Assembly (NCBI GenBank): GCA_030847615.1 | Contig: JAUMIR010000005.1 | Location: 209,544,645 to 209,608,644, forward strand | Source: Gambelia wislizenii | Taxonomy: Eukaryota; Chordata; Lepidosauria; Squamata; Crotaphytidae | Direction: 5' to 3' | Length of the DNA: 64,000 nt | In this document: one piece after another, positions 33,083-44,754 of the stretch | Numbering within the stretch: the first letter of the stretch is position 1 | Layout of the letters: the number at the start of each line of letters is the position of its first letter | Position numbers and translations under genes: made by a program | Notes under the pieces: generated by a model | Told to the model about the DNA's origin: nothing | The model's database searches: none | The model's input: only the letters and a program-made list of their open reading frames with translations

Positions 33083-33248
33083 CACTGAACTCAGTGGGAC
33101 TTATGAGTACACATGCATGGGTGTCTGCTGTTGAGGCTGTAATTCTGCACATGCTTTTGAGGAGTAATACCAGTGATGTTAATGGAGCAGGAGAAGTGGC
33201 ACTGCTGATGGGGGGGGAGCACTGCCAAGTGGATGAGCACACATGAGC
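33083..33248 (+). repeat. Direct repeat unit 1 (~166 bp)
   Basis: 'actcagtgggacttatgagt', 'ctgctgttgaggctgtaatt', 'agcactgccaagtgg' recur in the same orientation and order at 34627-34795 with few differences. The beginning resembles a dispersed squamate repeat phrase (ctcagtgggactta), also seen near 33799. Confidence 0.8.
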
Positions 33249-34626
33249 ATATGTGAATATCTCCACTGTGGGAAAACAAAACAACATGACATGCTTTGCA
33301 GCCTTATTTTTGTGTAGCCCCTGTGGATATGCAAATATATGCATGCATGTTGGGGGGGGGATTAAAAACAGCTTCTGTGAGTTCCACTGTCATGTGGGCT
33401 AAAATAATTGGAAACAAAGAACATGTGACTCTGCTCTGTTAAACAGGCTTGGTTTCATAATAGAGGACTTGAATGGCTTGTCCTCCCAGTTCCAAGTTGG
33501 ATTAAAAGGGACAACATGTGGTTTGAGAGGAGCCAAACTGGAACAATAATAATCTGCACTGGAGCTGGGACAGAGCCATGGTGTATATTCACCCTAAGAC
33601 ACAAATGTCACTTCCCTCCACACTCTGTAAGTGAGGAAACAAGACATGTGAACCCTAACAACTCATCTATTTCTCCATTGCCCCAGAGACACACAGTTAC
33701 TTGCACCTTTTTCGGCCTCCAACAACTTCTAGTAGTGTGATGTATGTTTGCAACCATTGATATACTTACTAGGGCATAAGTGCCATTGAATGCAGTGGGA
33801 CTTACTTCCAAGTAAGGAAGCAGAAGGGCGTCCTGTCAAGCTCTTTTTGCAGACACTATTAAAGTGAAGGTACTACCCAAATTGCATGGGGTCAGTGGGA
33901 ACCCTCTAATGTCCTAATATTAATTTGGGAAATTTTGATTAACTCAACTTGGCATGCAAGAGGCTAGGCAATGGCAGGACCTTTTAACATATGTATACCG
34001 GTAATAACAGAGGAGATTCTCAGCCAAAAGGTACCATTAAATGATCTTTGTTAGAAATTAATATCAACAGCATTCACGCAAATACTCGGCCTTCAGACGC
34101 TCACACAAAGTTATTGAAGATAGTTGGAAGTAATTGGATAGAGAAATAGTGTAAGGGGATGGCGGGTTATACTATACCAATCCTGCAGAGCTGAGATTGT
34201 GAAGAAAACTGTCAGCGATGAGTCCAGACAATAGAATGGTGACAGAGATTGACATGGGGTGAGAAGGAAGAGGACCTGTGCACCCTTTGGAGGTGTTTTA
34301 GGGTGATATTTATATGAAATATTTTCCCTGAAGGGATGGGGTTTTGAGTGGAGTACCATGTTTCTTGGAGGTTCCAGGGTTAGACAAAGGTGTTCTGAAG
34401 AGCTAACGATTGTTAATGGGTGCTATATTTGGAGTGGAATAGGAGTAGGAGAGTTATTTTGTTGGAAGAGGATGAGGGGAGGAAGAACCCATTTTACAAG
34501 CATTAAGGACTCTGCTATCATTGAGTGGAATAGTGAAAGACTCAGCTGCAGACTTAAATTCTGACCTGAGTATTTGGTTTTGGAGAATTTGCAAAGGCCC
34601 CTCCCTTGGTTGTACATGGATCCAGA
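33249..34626. other. No recognisable gene
   Basis: Sequence between the two direct repeat units. No domain or repeat recognised apart from the phrase 'gcagtgggacttacttcc' near 33797. Confidence 0.45.
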
Positions 34627-34795
34627 CTCAGTGGGACTTATGAGTACACATGCATGGGTATCTGCTGTTGAGGCTGTAATTCTGCACATGCTTTTAAGGA
34701 ATAATACCAGTGATGTTAATGGGGCAGGAGAAGTGGCACTGCTGATGGGGGGGGGTAGCACTGCCCAGTGGGTGAGCACACATGTGAGCTTAATG
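34627..34795 (+). repeat. Direct repeat unit 2 (~169 bp)
   Basis: Same segment as 33083-33248, about 1.54 kb downstream, differing at scattered positions and in the G-run length. The 154-codon frame at 34574-35038 runs through it and has no independent support. Confidence 0.8.
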
Positions 34796-35139
34796 GACCA
34801 TCACTCTTTCCTCACCTTGCATGCTGTTGCTGACACCTCTTTCTCTCCCACTTACTGTTGGAGGAAGCTAAATTGTACCGAGCAGCTCAAATATACTGCA
34901 GCCAAGGTGCATGGGAGGGGGGAGGCAGCTTTGTTTCCATTTCAGGCTACTGCTTGTAGCAGGCAGAAAAGAAGGTGGAACCACTGGAAACAAAAGGTTA
35001 TCACACCAGGTTTTACCAGTGATACTAGAGCAAGATAATAGTGTACTGTATATGGCTGTTTCTTATCACATGGTGTCATATCTATGCTGTTGCCAGTTTG
35101 CATTCAAACTGTTGCTGGAGCCATGCCTTCGTGAGGCTG

Positions 35140-35395
35140 GCTACTTGTTCTGACCTCAGAGAAAGTGACCATGTGCCAGAGCTCTGCCTTCCCAGCACAG
35201 AGTTGCTCTCTCTGAGATCAGAAGGAGCAGCCAGCCATGCCCTCGTGAAGCTGGCATCTCATTTTGACCTCAGACAGAGCAACTATGTGCCAGGGCTCAG
35301 CCTTCCTGGCACGATGGTGGGGCTGACTGCTTCTTCTGACCTGAGAGTGGGTGATTATGCCTTGGTGCATAGTCACTCTCTCAGAGGTCAGAATG
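35140..35395. repeat. Imperfect tandem/inverted repeat cluster
   Basis: Forward words TTCTGACCTCAGAG (35149), TTTTGACCTCAGAC (about 35267) and TTCTGACCTGAGAG (about 35334) alternate with inverted CTCTGAGATCAGAA (about 35210) and CTCAGAGGTCAGAA (about 35379). They form hairpin-capable units that share 'atgtgccagrgctc'-type inner words. Confidence 0.7.
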
Positions 35396-36307
35396 AGCAC
35401 CAGCCATGTGATCCATTGTGTGCCAGGAAGGCAAAGCCCTGTTGCTCTTCCTATCCATGCCAGTGGCACCATCGCCATGGAGGTGCCTAGCTAAGCAGTT
35501 GCAGCGCCAGTAGAACCACAGCTTCACTGTGGGTAAAAGTCCAAGTGAATTATTGTGTAGACAAGCCTGCTGATGAATGATGCAGCTTTGGGCTTTGGCC
35601 AGGTAAGGTGTGGCACTTAAATTTGGACCAGGGTAGTCCAAATGTCATGTGCTGCAGCTCTGGGCCAAAGTAGTCTGAATTTCATCTGGATTTTTACCCC
35701 CAGTGTAGGCAAGCCCCCAGCCACCTTCCAGGTTCCTTATGTGTGGTGGATTAGCCTGCCCCATGCTTGATCCCAAGTCATCTATTTCCCAATTGTGGGA
35801 GAAAGGAGTTAGCTTCAAGAGGCTTCTAACATTCTCCCACCCTTCCCTATTCCCCCATGAGTAGTCCCCAGGGAAGATGAAAAACATGCCACAATCACAT
35901 GAAAAAAAAATCTTCCTGGCCCATCAATAGCCCAGAGATACTCAAATTGAAGTGGTGCATGTGTTGGTACTAGAAAGTCAGCATCCCAAAGAGGCTTGGC
36001 CTAGCTGAGCAGGCAAATGTATAGCCTGATCAAATCTTGCAAGAAGAGTCCCTCTTGCAAGATTAACTGGTCTTGTGATATTACACCCTCTGTGAGATAT
36101 CACAATGGATGCATAATGCATATGTAGAGCACCTGGCAGAGCAAGCCAGGCACAGGGTGCTAGGAAGTTTGCTGCAATAGACTTGGTTCTCTTGTGGTGT
36201 GTTCAGGGGGGTAAGAGTAAATGCTTGAACTAGTGTTAAGTTAGGTGGCAGTAAGCTGGTTTAACACTGGCAGGACAAGTTTGTAGAATAACTAAAGAAT
36301 ACACCTA
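35396..36307. other. No recognisable gene or repeat
   Basis: Unique-looking. Only short frames without domains. Confidence 0.45.
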
Positions 36308-36547
36308 GAGCAGAGAGCCAGCTTGGTGTAGTGGTTTGAGAGTCAGACTATGACCCTGGTGACCAGGGTTCAAATCCCCACTCAGTCATGAAAACCCACT
36401 AGGAGACCTTGGGCAAGTCATACTCTCAGCCTCAGAGGAAGGCAAAGGCAAAATGCTCTCTCAATAAATCTTGCCAAGAAAACCCTATGATAGGTTCACC
36501 TGTGATTGGATCACTGTAAATTGGAAATGACTTGAAGACACACAACA
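36308..36547 (+). repeat. Sauria-type tRNA-derived SINE
   Basis: Head 'gccagcttggtgtagtggtt' (A-box region) and 'agggttcaaatccccactca' (B-box GGTTCAAATCC), body 'gaaaacccactaggagacct' and 'gggcaagtcatactctcagc', tail 'gacttgaagacacacaaca'. This is the recognised squamate SINE layout. Confidence 0.9.
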
Positions 36548-36895
36548 TCTAGACTGAGAGGTAACATGATGGCACTCTTTAAATATCTAAAGAGCTGTCA
36601 CATAGAGGAGGATGTGGGTTGTTCTCTGCTGACCCAAAGGGTAGGACCCGGTCTAATGGTTTCTTGTAACAGAAGGGTAGATTTCAATTGAACATTAGAA
36701 GGGACTTATTGACAGAAAGAGTAGTTCAACAATGAAATCAATTACCTAGAGTGGTGGTGTGGGTTTCTCTGGATGTCTTCAAAAAGAGGCTGGACAGCTA
36801 GATGTTGGGGATACCCTAGCTGGACTTCCTACAGGTGTGTGTGTGTGTGGACTTGATGACCCATGGGGCCTCTTCCAACTCTATGATTCTATGCT
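36548..36895 (+). pseudogene. CR1/L3-type LINE 3' end
   Basis: Conceptual reading gives LRGNMMALFKYLKSCHIEED and VFKKRLDS, the CR1 C-terminal signature, with stops. It ends at 'ctcttccaactctatgatt'. More divergent than the 45.8-kb copy. Confidence 0.82.
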
Positions 36896-36911
36896 GACTA
36901 TGGGATTCTGA

Positions 36912-38459
36912 CTATCGAGGCATAACACTGCTCTCTATTGCTGGAAAAATCCTTGCAAGGATACTCCTGAACAGACTAGTTCCTGCTATTGCAGAATAAC
37001 TTCTCCCTGAAAGCCAATGTGGCTTCAGAGCCAATAGGAGTACTACAGATATGGTATTTGCCCTTAGACAACTGCAAGAAAAATTTAGAGAGCAGAACAA
37101 GGGTCTCTATATAACATTTGTCGACCTCACCAAAGCCTTCGACACTGTGAGTAGAAAAGGTCTGTGGCAGATCCTGGAAAGACTAGGATGTCCCCCCAAA
37201 TTCCTTAAAATGATTATCTTGCTACACGTGGGCCAGCGCGGTCAGGTCAGATATGGCAATGCTCTTTCAGAGCCCTTTCTAATAAATAATGGAGTGAAGC
37301 AAGGTTGTGTTCTTGCTCCAACTTTATTTACAATCTTCAGCATGATGCTCCAAAGGGCTATGGCAGAGCTTGAAGAAGAAGACGGCATCTATATACGTTA
37401 CCGTACTGATGGTAGCTTGTTTAACTTAAGCCGTCTGAGGCTCACACTAAGACTCTAAACTATCTAGTCCGTGAACTGCTCTTCGCTGCTGCTGCTGCCC
37501 TTATTGCCCACACAGAAGCAGCTCTGCAGTGCCTAACATCCTGCTTCACAACAGCTGCAGAGCTGTTTGGGCTGGAAGTCAACCTGAAGAAAACAGAAGT
37601 TCTTTACCAGACTGTACCACAGGCTGAACACCACCATCCCCACATTGCCGTCGGCAAATCTGTGCTCAAGTCCGTTCAGCAGTTCACCTACCTGGGAAGC
37701 ATCATCTCCTCAGATGCCAAGATTGACAAAGAGATCGATCACAGATTAGCAAAGACATGAAGTGCATTTGGAAGATTTCACAAAAGAGTCTGGAGGAATA
37801 CACCTGAGGCGAAGCACAAAAAACAATGTGTCTAGAGCCATTGTACTGTCTATTCTCCTTTATGGATCTGAAACATGGGTCACCTATTCCCACCACCTAC
37901 AACTCCTCAAACGCTTTCATCAGCGCTGTATACGCACAATCCTAAATATACACTGGACTGACTATATGACGAATGTTGCTGTCCTTGAGCAAGCAGGGAT
38001 CACCAGCACTGAGGCCATGATATTGAGAACGCAGCTGTGCTGGGCAGGGCACATTTCTATGATGAGGAACATCACCTCCCCAAAATAGTACTCTATGGTG
38101 AATTCGCCACGGGTCAGCGTAAGAGAGGTGCTCCAAAAAAGTGATACAAGGACTCCCTGAAACAACATCTCAGGCTCAGCCAAATTGATCACCAACAATG
38201 GTCCGCCCAGGCCTCACATTGGGAGGCATGGAGACGCACTATCGACAATGCTGCAGCCTTATTTGAGAACGTACACCGAACAAGTCTTGAAGAGAAATGA
38301 CAACGCAGAAAGAATCACAACCCAAGGAGACCTTCTGCTGTGCTTTCTGCAACCGGACTTGTTTATCTTGGATTGGCCTTTTTAGTCATCAGCGCGCTTG
38401 CAGAAAGTGCGGGATGAGTCCTTCCTGAATCTTCATTTGCGAAGAAAAGCCAGAGAGAG
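36912..38459 (+). pseudogene. RTE-like LINE, 5'-truncated, with 12-bp TSD
   Basis: ATGGGATTCTGA occurs at 36900-36911 and 38460-38471. Inside, the frame at 37051-37458 carries the RT core: FVDLTKAFDTVSRKGLWQIL, HVGQRGQVRYGN, NNGVKQGCVLAPTLFTI. The catalytic FADD region near 37480 is damaged (FAAAAALIAH-like). 37762-38088 holds the C-terminal region (SILLYGSETWVTYSHHLQLL, RCIRTILNIHWTDYM). The 3' end is gccagagagaga. Several frameshifts make it inactive. Same family as 5998, 41356 and 54824. Confidence 0.9.
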
Positions 38460-38471
38460 ATGGGATTCTGA

Positions 38472-39473
38472 GAGTTCCAGTCTTTCAGAATTTTCCGTGC
38501 TCTGGTTTCTTCTCCTTAGCAATGGGACTAGATTGACTACCTCGCTCTGAAGGAGTTCCAGTGGAGATCTGTACTCCCTTTCTGAACTTATATGACCATA
38601 GAGGGAGGGGGGGGCAATAGGATTGTGGGTTCTCATCCCTCCCAGAATTAACTGTGATTTCTGAGGGGAAAAGTCCTTTGCATGTATAATCATATATTCT
38701 GTGTAGGGGACTCTCTGTGATTTTTTGGGGATTACCTAAATATATTGAGACTACAATTTTGTGTGATACTTTCCTCCTGACATTATTATCAATGCACAGA
38801 AATGGTGTGTATATAAATGCTTTCTCCTTTCTCTTCTCAACTGAGTCATGAAACATTTGAAAAGAGCTTAGGCCGTGCAATTCACACTGGTAACAATTTC
38901 CTATTAAGACTCCTATGTACAGTCATTTTCTGAGATTGGTTAAATTTCTCTGACAGTTTAATGCTTCACAGAACTGCTACTCCCAAACATCTTGTTTTCA
39001 GAGACAGGACAGCCAGTGATATAATGGAGGAGGAGCATGCCAGGAGGAACACAGTTCCAAAACTTTTAATAAAGCGGGAACAGTGACTTCAGTTGCCAGA
39101 ATGCTAAGGTCATTGCCAGAATCTTCTTACTTCAGGGAGCAAATAGGGTGATTTGGTTCAATTTAACAGGTATATCCCATGTCCTGGCATAATCCATTTT
39201 TTACGTTAAAACAAAACAGAATAACTGAGGCCTAAATCACAGTGACTGCCCCAGCTAGATCCATAGAAAAAAATGTATATACTGCCCCTCAACAAGTGTT
39301 CCCAATTTTTTTAAAAAAAGGATCAGGATTCATGACATACAAAGACTTAAATCCAGTTGCTTGTCCCACCCATGGTAGAGCCATTGAACCAAATGCTGAA
39401 TGGCAAGGCAACACTTATGTAAATCTGACTACTTCAATCAAATCCCATTAAATCAATAGTAAATAAGAGCAAG
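38472..39473. other. No recognisable gene or repeat
   Basis: Frames of 86 and 131 codons on the minus strand (38433-38880) overlap each other in different frames and lack domains. Confidence 0.45.
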
Positions 39474-39776
39474 CTAATGTAGTGGTTAGAGTTTGGATTA
39501 GGACTCTGGGAGATCAGAATCTGAATCCCAGCTCAACCATGGAAACCCACTGGGTGACTTTAGAGAGTCAGTGTGGTTTTGAGTGTTGGATTTGGACTCT
39601 GTTAGACCAAGGTTCAAATCTCCACTTGCCACAGAAACTCACTGGGTGATCTTGGGTAAGTCACATTCTTTCAGCTTAAAGAGAAGGCAATGCTAAACCT
39701 CCTCTGAAGAAATCTAGCCAAGAAAAAACCTGTGATGGGGTCGCCATAAGTTGGAGTCAACCTGTAGGCAAACAAC
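39474..39776 (+). repeat. Two joined Sauria SINEs (head-head-body)
   Basis: A first tRNA-like head and start of body (39474-39563: 'agctaatgtagtggttagag', 'aatcccagctcaaccatgga', 'cccactgggtgacttt') runs straight into a second head ('agtcagtgtggttttgagtg', 'aaggttcaaatctccact') with full body and tail ending 'ggcaaacaacaaca'. Confidence 0.82.
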
Positions 39777-40172
39777 AACATATTTAAAATACAAAATCAA
39801 CCTATGTCCAAACTATAGGCAGCATTGGCAATCAAGAAAGGTAAAGGTAAAAAAAAAAAAAAAAGAAGAAGGCCAGAGTCCTTATCACAAATTATATAAC
39901 TTCATTCATACTTAGCTACATAGCAGAGGTGCTAAGAAACCCTGGCAGTGAATTATGAAGATACGTAATGGGACACTGGCAAGAGCGTCCCAATGCACAT
40001 CAGCAGTAAGTGTCGCAATGCACAATGGAACTGATGCACAACAGGAATGATGCACATAGGTCCCTGTGATGGATAGAAAGGTGAGCGAATGGGAGGAATG
40101 TGTAAACCAATCTCAGGGCAGGAAACTGAAATGGGAGGGGTTTCTGTATGTTTAGAGGCTTCATGACAGTTA
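39777..40172. other. No gene; poly(A) run near 39850
   Basis: Unrecognised apart from the A run at about 39850-39864. Confidence 0.45.
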
Positions 40173-40750
40173 GGACTTTATCAGATCACACTCCATTAAT
40201 GTTCTTTTGCCAGCATATTTTGTGGAGTTTTTATGCCAGCAAAAGAATACCCTCCCCATCAGACCTTACCTTAGTCACATTAAAGAGGCAGCCCAGGCAC
40301 TAACAGAGAGTGAATAGAGCTTCGTTCACTTCCTGGTTTCAGATCTCGCCGATTCTTGCGCGAAGATGTGAGAGCAGCAAATTCAAAAATAAAAGTAAAA
40401 TAAAGCCATAAAAAATACACACAAGCACAGGAACACACTTTTAAAAGTCCCAAGTGAACCGGGGAGGTTAAAAAAAAAAAGGCTGTCCCCTACCTGTTTC
40501 TGATCTCACCTAGAAGTGTTCTGACAATTGATGCTGTATTCATTGAGCACAATGGCACTAGGATTCCAATGCCAGCAATGCCGGTAACAAAGCGCCACAG
40601 CCGATTTATTGACAGCTTGGCCCGTCAATAAAATAGAACAGCTTTTTGACAAGATATGATCATGAAAGGATTATGTCATCTGGTATGTGTGCCCTTTCGT
40701 GATCATTAGGTGTCCTTATGATGCCATATTTGCTACATCTGATAAAGTCC
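40173..40750. mobile_element. 578-bp Harbinger-like MITE, copy C
   Basis: Termini GGACTTTATCAGAT and ATCTGATAAAGTCC, TTA on both sides (40170-40172, 40751-40753). Shares the TTTTGCCAGCAT/ATGCCAGCAAAA hairpin and the central TTTATTGA/TCAATAAA hairpin (about 40616-40643) with its relatives. Confidence 0.9.
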
Positions 40751-40753
40751 TTA

Positions 40754-41355
40754 GCCAGGAGTTCAGCTGAGTCAGAGAGAGTCCTGTTGATGACAGTGAC
40801 TGGAGCAGAGGGATCCAGGTGTGTGTGGTGTATGATTGAGGTTTGAAATTAGATATTTTGTGTGCAGAGGTCAATAGTTTGTATGAGAAGATTGATTGGA
40901 CAAAGAGAGAGTCTGAGGGATAAGGAAGAATATTACAGACATTTAAGAACTATTAAAGCACAAGATTCCATGTTACTGTATGTTGTATTCCCTTTAATAA
41001 AGTTGTTCCCTATGTTGTTTGTTCAACTACAGACTCTGGCCCATTCCTTCAAATTATAGATAAGAAAAGTCAGGCTACCATAAAACACAAACCACACATT
41101 TAAAGAAAAGGGAATGTGCCTGGTTCAGAAAGAAGGAACTAAGGGAACCACAGGAATGGAGGTGGAAGGAACAGAAAGTAAAGAGGAGGCCAGGCTGAAC
41201 CCTGAAGTAAAGTGGGGCTGGTGCTTTGGATTTTGCTCTTGACCACCTTGTGTTGTGACTTCACATAATATTATTTGGTGTGAAGTGTCACAGTCCCAAT
41301 GTGCATCACTCATTTTGCCAGCTCCACCATGTAGTAATGTAACATTAGCTCTTTC
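40754..41355. other. No gene; weak LTR-like features near 40980
   Basis: 'ccctttaataaagttgttcc' gives a polyA-signal-like site, but no LTR ends or TSD. Otherwise unrecognised. Confidence 0.3.
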
Positions 41356-42367
41356 CTGGATACTCTCTCTGGCTTTTCTTCGCAAACGAGGATTCAGGAA
41401 GGACTCATCCCGCGTTTTCTGCAAGCATGCTGATGACTAATAAGGCCAATCCGAGATAAACAAGTCCGGTTGCAGAAAGCACAGCAGAAGGTCTCCTTGG
41501 GTGATGTTTTTGGGTTGTGATTCTTTCTGCGTTGTCGTTTCTCTTCAAGACTTGTTCGGCGTGAGTTCTCAAATAAGGCTGCAGCATTGTCGATAGTGCG
41601 TCTCCATGCCTCCCGATGTGAGGCCACGGCGGAACACTGTTGGTGATCAATTTGGCCAAGCCTGAGATGTTGTTTCAGGGAGTCTTTGTAATGCTTTTAT
41701 GGAGCGCCCCTCTTACGCTGACCCGTGGCAAGTTCACCGTAGAGTAGTATTTTTGGGAGGCGATGGTCCTCCATCCTAGAAACGTGCCCTGACCAGCGCA
41801 GCTGCGTTCTCAATATCATGGCCTCAATACTGGTGATCCCTGCTTGCTCAAGGACAGCAACATTCGTCACATAGTCAGTCCAGTGTATATTTAGGATTGT
41901 GTGTAGACAGCGCTGATGAAAGCGCTCGAGGAGTCGTAGGTGGCGGTGATAGGTGACCCATGTTTCAGATCCATAAAGGAGGATAGACAGTACGATGACT
42001 CTATACACACTGATTTTTGTGCTTTGCCTCAGGTGTTTATTGCTCCAGACTCTTTTGTGAAGTCTTCCAAATGCACTATATGCCTTTGCTAATCTGTGAT
42101 CGATTTCTTTGTCAATCTTGGCATCTGAGGAGATGATGCTTCCCAGGTAGGTGAACTGCTGAATGGACTTGAGCACAGATTTGCCGACGGCAATGTGGGG
42201 ATGGTGGTGTTCGTCCTGTGGTGCAGTCTAGTAAAGAACTTCTGTTTTCTTCAGGTTGACTTCCAGCCCAAACAGCTCTGCAGCTGTTGGAAAGCAGGAT
42301 GTTAGGCGCTGCAGAGCTGCTTCTGTGTGGGCAACAAGGGCAGCATCATCAGCGAAGAGCAGCTCAC
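41356..42367 (-). pseudogene. RTE-like LINE 3' fragment
   Basis: Begins at the gccagagagag 3' tail and is truncated at 42367 inside the RT domain (the RT FADD segment lies near 42350). The frame at 42176-41697 reads SIQQFTYLGSIISSDAKIDK, SILLYGSETWVTYHRHLRLL, IHWTDYVTNVAVLEQAGITS. 41627-41394 holds the Cys/His C-terminus (CAFCNRTCLS, HQHACRKR). A frameshift near 41695 and stops separate the pieces. Very similar to the 54.8-57.4-kb copy. Confidence 0.92.
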
Positions 42368-42868
42368 ATTATGAAACTGCCCAAATCTAATTCCCAGAGA
42401 TGTAACTTTACTTACAAAGATGTAAGTCCCCAACAGGATTCCAGCCATGATGTCAAAAGATATTGAAAATACACTATTGTCAGTACTTTCTGAATATTAA
42501 GACGGAGGCACTTCCAGAATGTAGGTTTTATGGAGAAAGCACTTTCCGCACTGCTATCAGATGACATTCATTCAGGTGTGGCATGACCAGCAGATCGATT
42601 GATCTCAAGAATCAAATAAGTCTATACAGGGGCAGCACATCAAAATTTACCACTACATCACTGGCAGCAACTGTACAGGTTATGAAACTGGCTTGCACTT
42701 CTCATACAGACTGTGCTTGTTCAAGTCCTAGATTTTCTCTCCCAAATGGTAGAAAGTGAGAATCTAGGTATCCTTTCTGAGAGGATTTAATCCACCTTTT
42801 ATTGTTTCAAATTGTAAATGTTCCTTTGTTGTTATTTTCACTAAAAATAGTGTCCACATTTATGTCTA
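42368..42868. other. No recognisable gene or repeat
   Basis: Unique-looking sequence. Confidence 0.45.
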
Positions 42869-43394
42869 GGGCCTCATCTAGATGGGCCAGAATATGCCAG
42901 CTCCCCACCAGCATATTCTGGCTGCAGATCTGTCCTGTTCCTCCCGTTACTTACACGAAATGGGATGGAGTCCAGACTGCCATGCCGGCCCATTTCTGCG
43001 CGCTGCCTGTGTCCCACTCTCCAAAGCTATGAAGGGGCCCCACAGCATGTGAGCAAGGCCTCTGCATGTGACCAGCCTGGTCACATACTGTGGGCCTGCT
43101 TCCAGGATCCAGAGAGTGTGACATAGACAGCAGCTGCAGCGACAGGCCAGAGTGGTGGTAGGTCCTCCTGTGATCCTGCGGGACCCGATCTGTTTCTTCC
43201 AAAAATAAATGTTTTTTCCCCCCAAATGTTTTCCCAAAGGTTTATTGGGCTTTTCTCCATCATAGCCCCCATCTTTGCCCTGGGTGTTGTGAGGCCTGTC
43301 CTGGGGCAAAATGGGGCAAAAGCCCTGCATCATTAGGACTGCAGGGCTGAAAGACAGGGCCAAGATGGGGTAAATAGCCCATCTAGAAAAGGCC
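42869..43394. mobile_element. ~526-bp DNA-transposon family G, copy 1
   Basis: The left end GGCCTCATCTAGATGGGC is mirrored by the right end (complement GGCCTTTTCTAGATGGGC). Internal hairpin CATGTGACCAG/CTGGTCACAT near 43055-43085. The last 146 bp and the right flank are duplicated in inverted orientation at 45224-45682. The 172-codon minus frame is chance. Confidence 0.75.
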
Positions 43395-43706
43395 TCAGTG
43401 AGCAGAGTCCTGAACCTATAGCTGGGTCCAAAATCCAGTTCAACCTGAGTATTTGAGGTTCTCAAGAGATCAGAATTTCTCAGAACATCACGTGGAATGG
43501 ATTTTAAAAATTATTATTACAGAATCTATTTGATGAAGGGAGCTGCAATCCTCAAATGCTTCTGCTGAATAAAGGTTGGTAGCCTTAAGGTGCCACTAAA
43601 CTTTTTTAAAAATTACAAAAGTGTTTCTGAATAGCAACTGTTTGCTGAAGGCTCCCTACTACATGCCATGGTTGAACTGGGAACTGAGCACAGATGTTGT
43701 CTGGAG
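43249..43706 (+). repeat. Left arm of a ~458-bp inverted duplication
   Basis: Its reverse complement is found at 45224-45682 with no substitution that I could find by eye. The arm covers the right end of MITE G1 and 312 bp of its unique flank. A genomic segment, rather than two transposon insertions, was therefore duplicated. Confidence 0.9.
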
Positions 43707-43898
43707 CCCAGAGCATCCACCTAGGTATTTGTTTTTTAAAAGGTGGCAACTTCGCAACTTCATGCACCTTCAATCCATAAGTCTTAGGTTTTGAGATATC
43801 AAAGTCATAGCAACACTAAAGTTGGGTGAGCCTGATTGTTTCCTGATCAAAACTTGGACAGGTTAGTCTTTTGGACTACAACTCCCTGAATTCTGCCC

Positions 43899-44112
43899 TG
43901 GTGGCACAGTGGTTAAATGCCAGTACTGCATCCACAACATTGTGAGTTCAATCCTGCAGGGTTTCGGGTTGACTCAGCCTTCCATCCTTCTGTAGGTCAA
44001 TAAAATGAGTACCCAGCTTGTTGGGGGCAATTAGCTAACACATTGTAAACTGTTTAGAGAGTGCTTAGCATATAAAGTGGAATAGAAATTTAAGTGCTAT
44101 TGCTATTGCTAC
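43899..44112 (+). repeat. tRNA-derived SINE with L2-like tail
   Basis: A-box-like 'ggtggcacagtggttaaatg', B-box-like 'gtgagttcaatcc', body 'ggttgactcagccttccatc' and 'aatgagtacccagctt', tail 'gtgctattgctattgctact'. This arrangement is common in lizard genomes. Confidence 0.8.
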
Positions 44113-44217
44113 TGGCAGATGACCAGTTTTAGTCCAAAAAGGTAACTTTTCTAAGTTCTGCTTCTGTTATATGGAAAACATATTTACTGTGGCCAAGTGA
44201 TTGTGAACTGAATCTAA

Positions 44218-44754
44218 GGACTCATCTACACAGTCCAGTACATGCCAGCTGACCACCAGCATATCCTGGCTGCGGATCAGGCCCATTCCTCCCCCATTCC
44301 TCCCATTAAACAGGAGGAAGTCCAGACAGGCATGCTGGCCCTACACTGCAGCTGCTGTCCTCCCTCACTCTCTCTGAAGCAGGAAGCTGTCCCGCAACAT
44401 GTGACCAAGGCCTGCATGTGACCGATCTTCGTCACACGCTGCAGTCCTGCTTCCTGCTTCAGAGACAGTGAGGGAGACTGGCAACTGCAGCGGCGGGTCG
44501 GCCTGCCAGGATGGGCTCCTGTGGTCACATGGAGCCTGATCAGTTCCTTCCCTGTAGGAAAAGTTTAAAGCAGGTATTTAAAAAAAAAACTTGATAAGGA
44601 GTCCTACCCCATCTTCCCCAATCTTAGCCTCATCTGTGCCCTGGGGGTTGTGAGGACTGCCCAGGAGCAGAACGGGGCAAAAGCCCTGCATTGTCAGGAC
44701 TGCAGGACTCTAAGATAGGGGCAAGATGGGGTAAAATGCCCATGTAGATAAGCC
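44218..44754. mobile_element. ~537-bp DNA-transposon family G, copy 2
   Basis: Left GGACTCATCTACACAG, right complement of GGCTTATCTACATGGGC. TAA before and TCA after (possible 3-bp TSD with one mutation). Same internal order as copy 1, with clear divergence. It lies in the spacer of the inverted duplication. Confidence 0.72.

Noticed and set aside
34574..35038. 154-codon ORF
   Set aside because: Overlaps a local direct repeat in a different context and shows no domain.
36310..36380. tRNA gene
   Set aside because: A- and B-box-like words belong to a SINE head. There is no cloverleaf with acceptor pairing, and a SINE body follows.
42947..43465. 172-codon ORF duplicated at 45465-45764
   Set aside because: The shared N-terminus is due to the inverted DNA duplication across a MITE and its flank. 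The protein has no domain.
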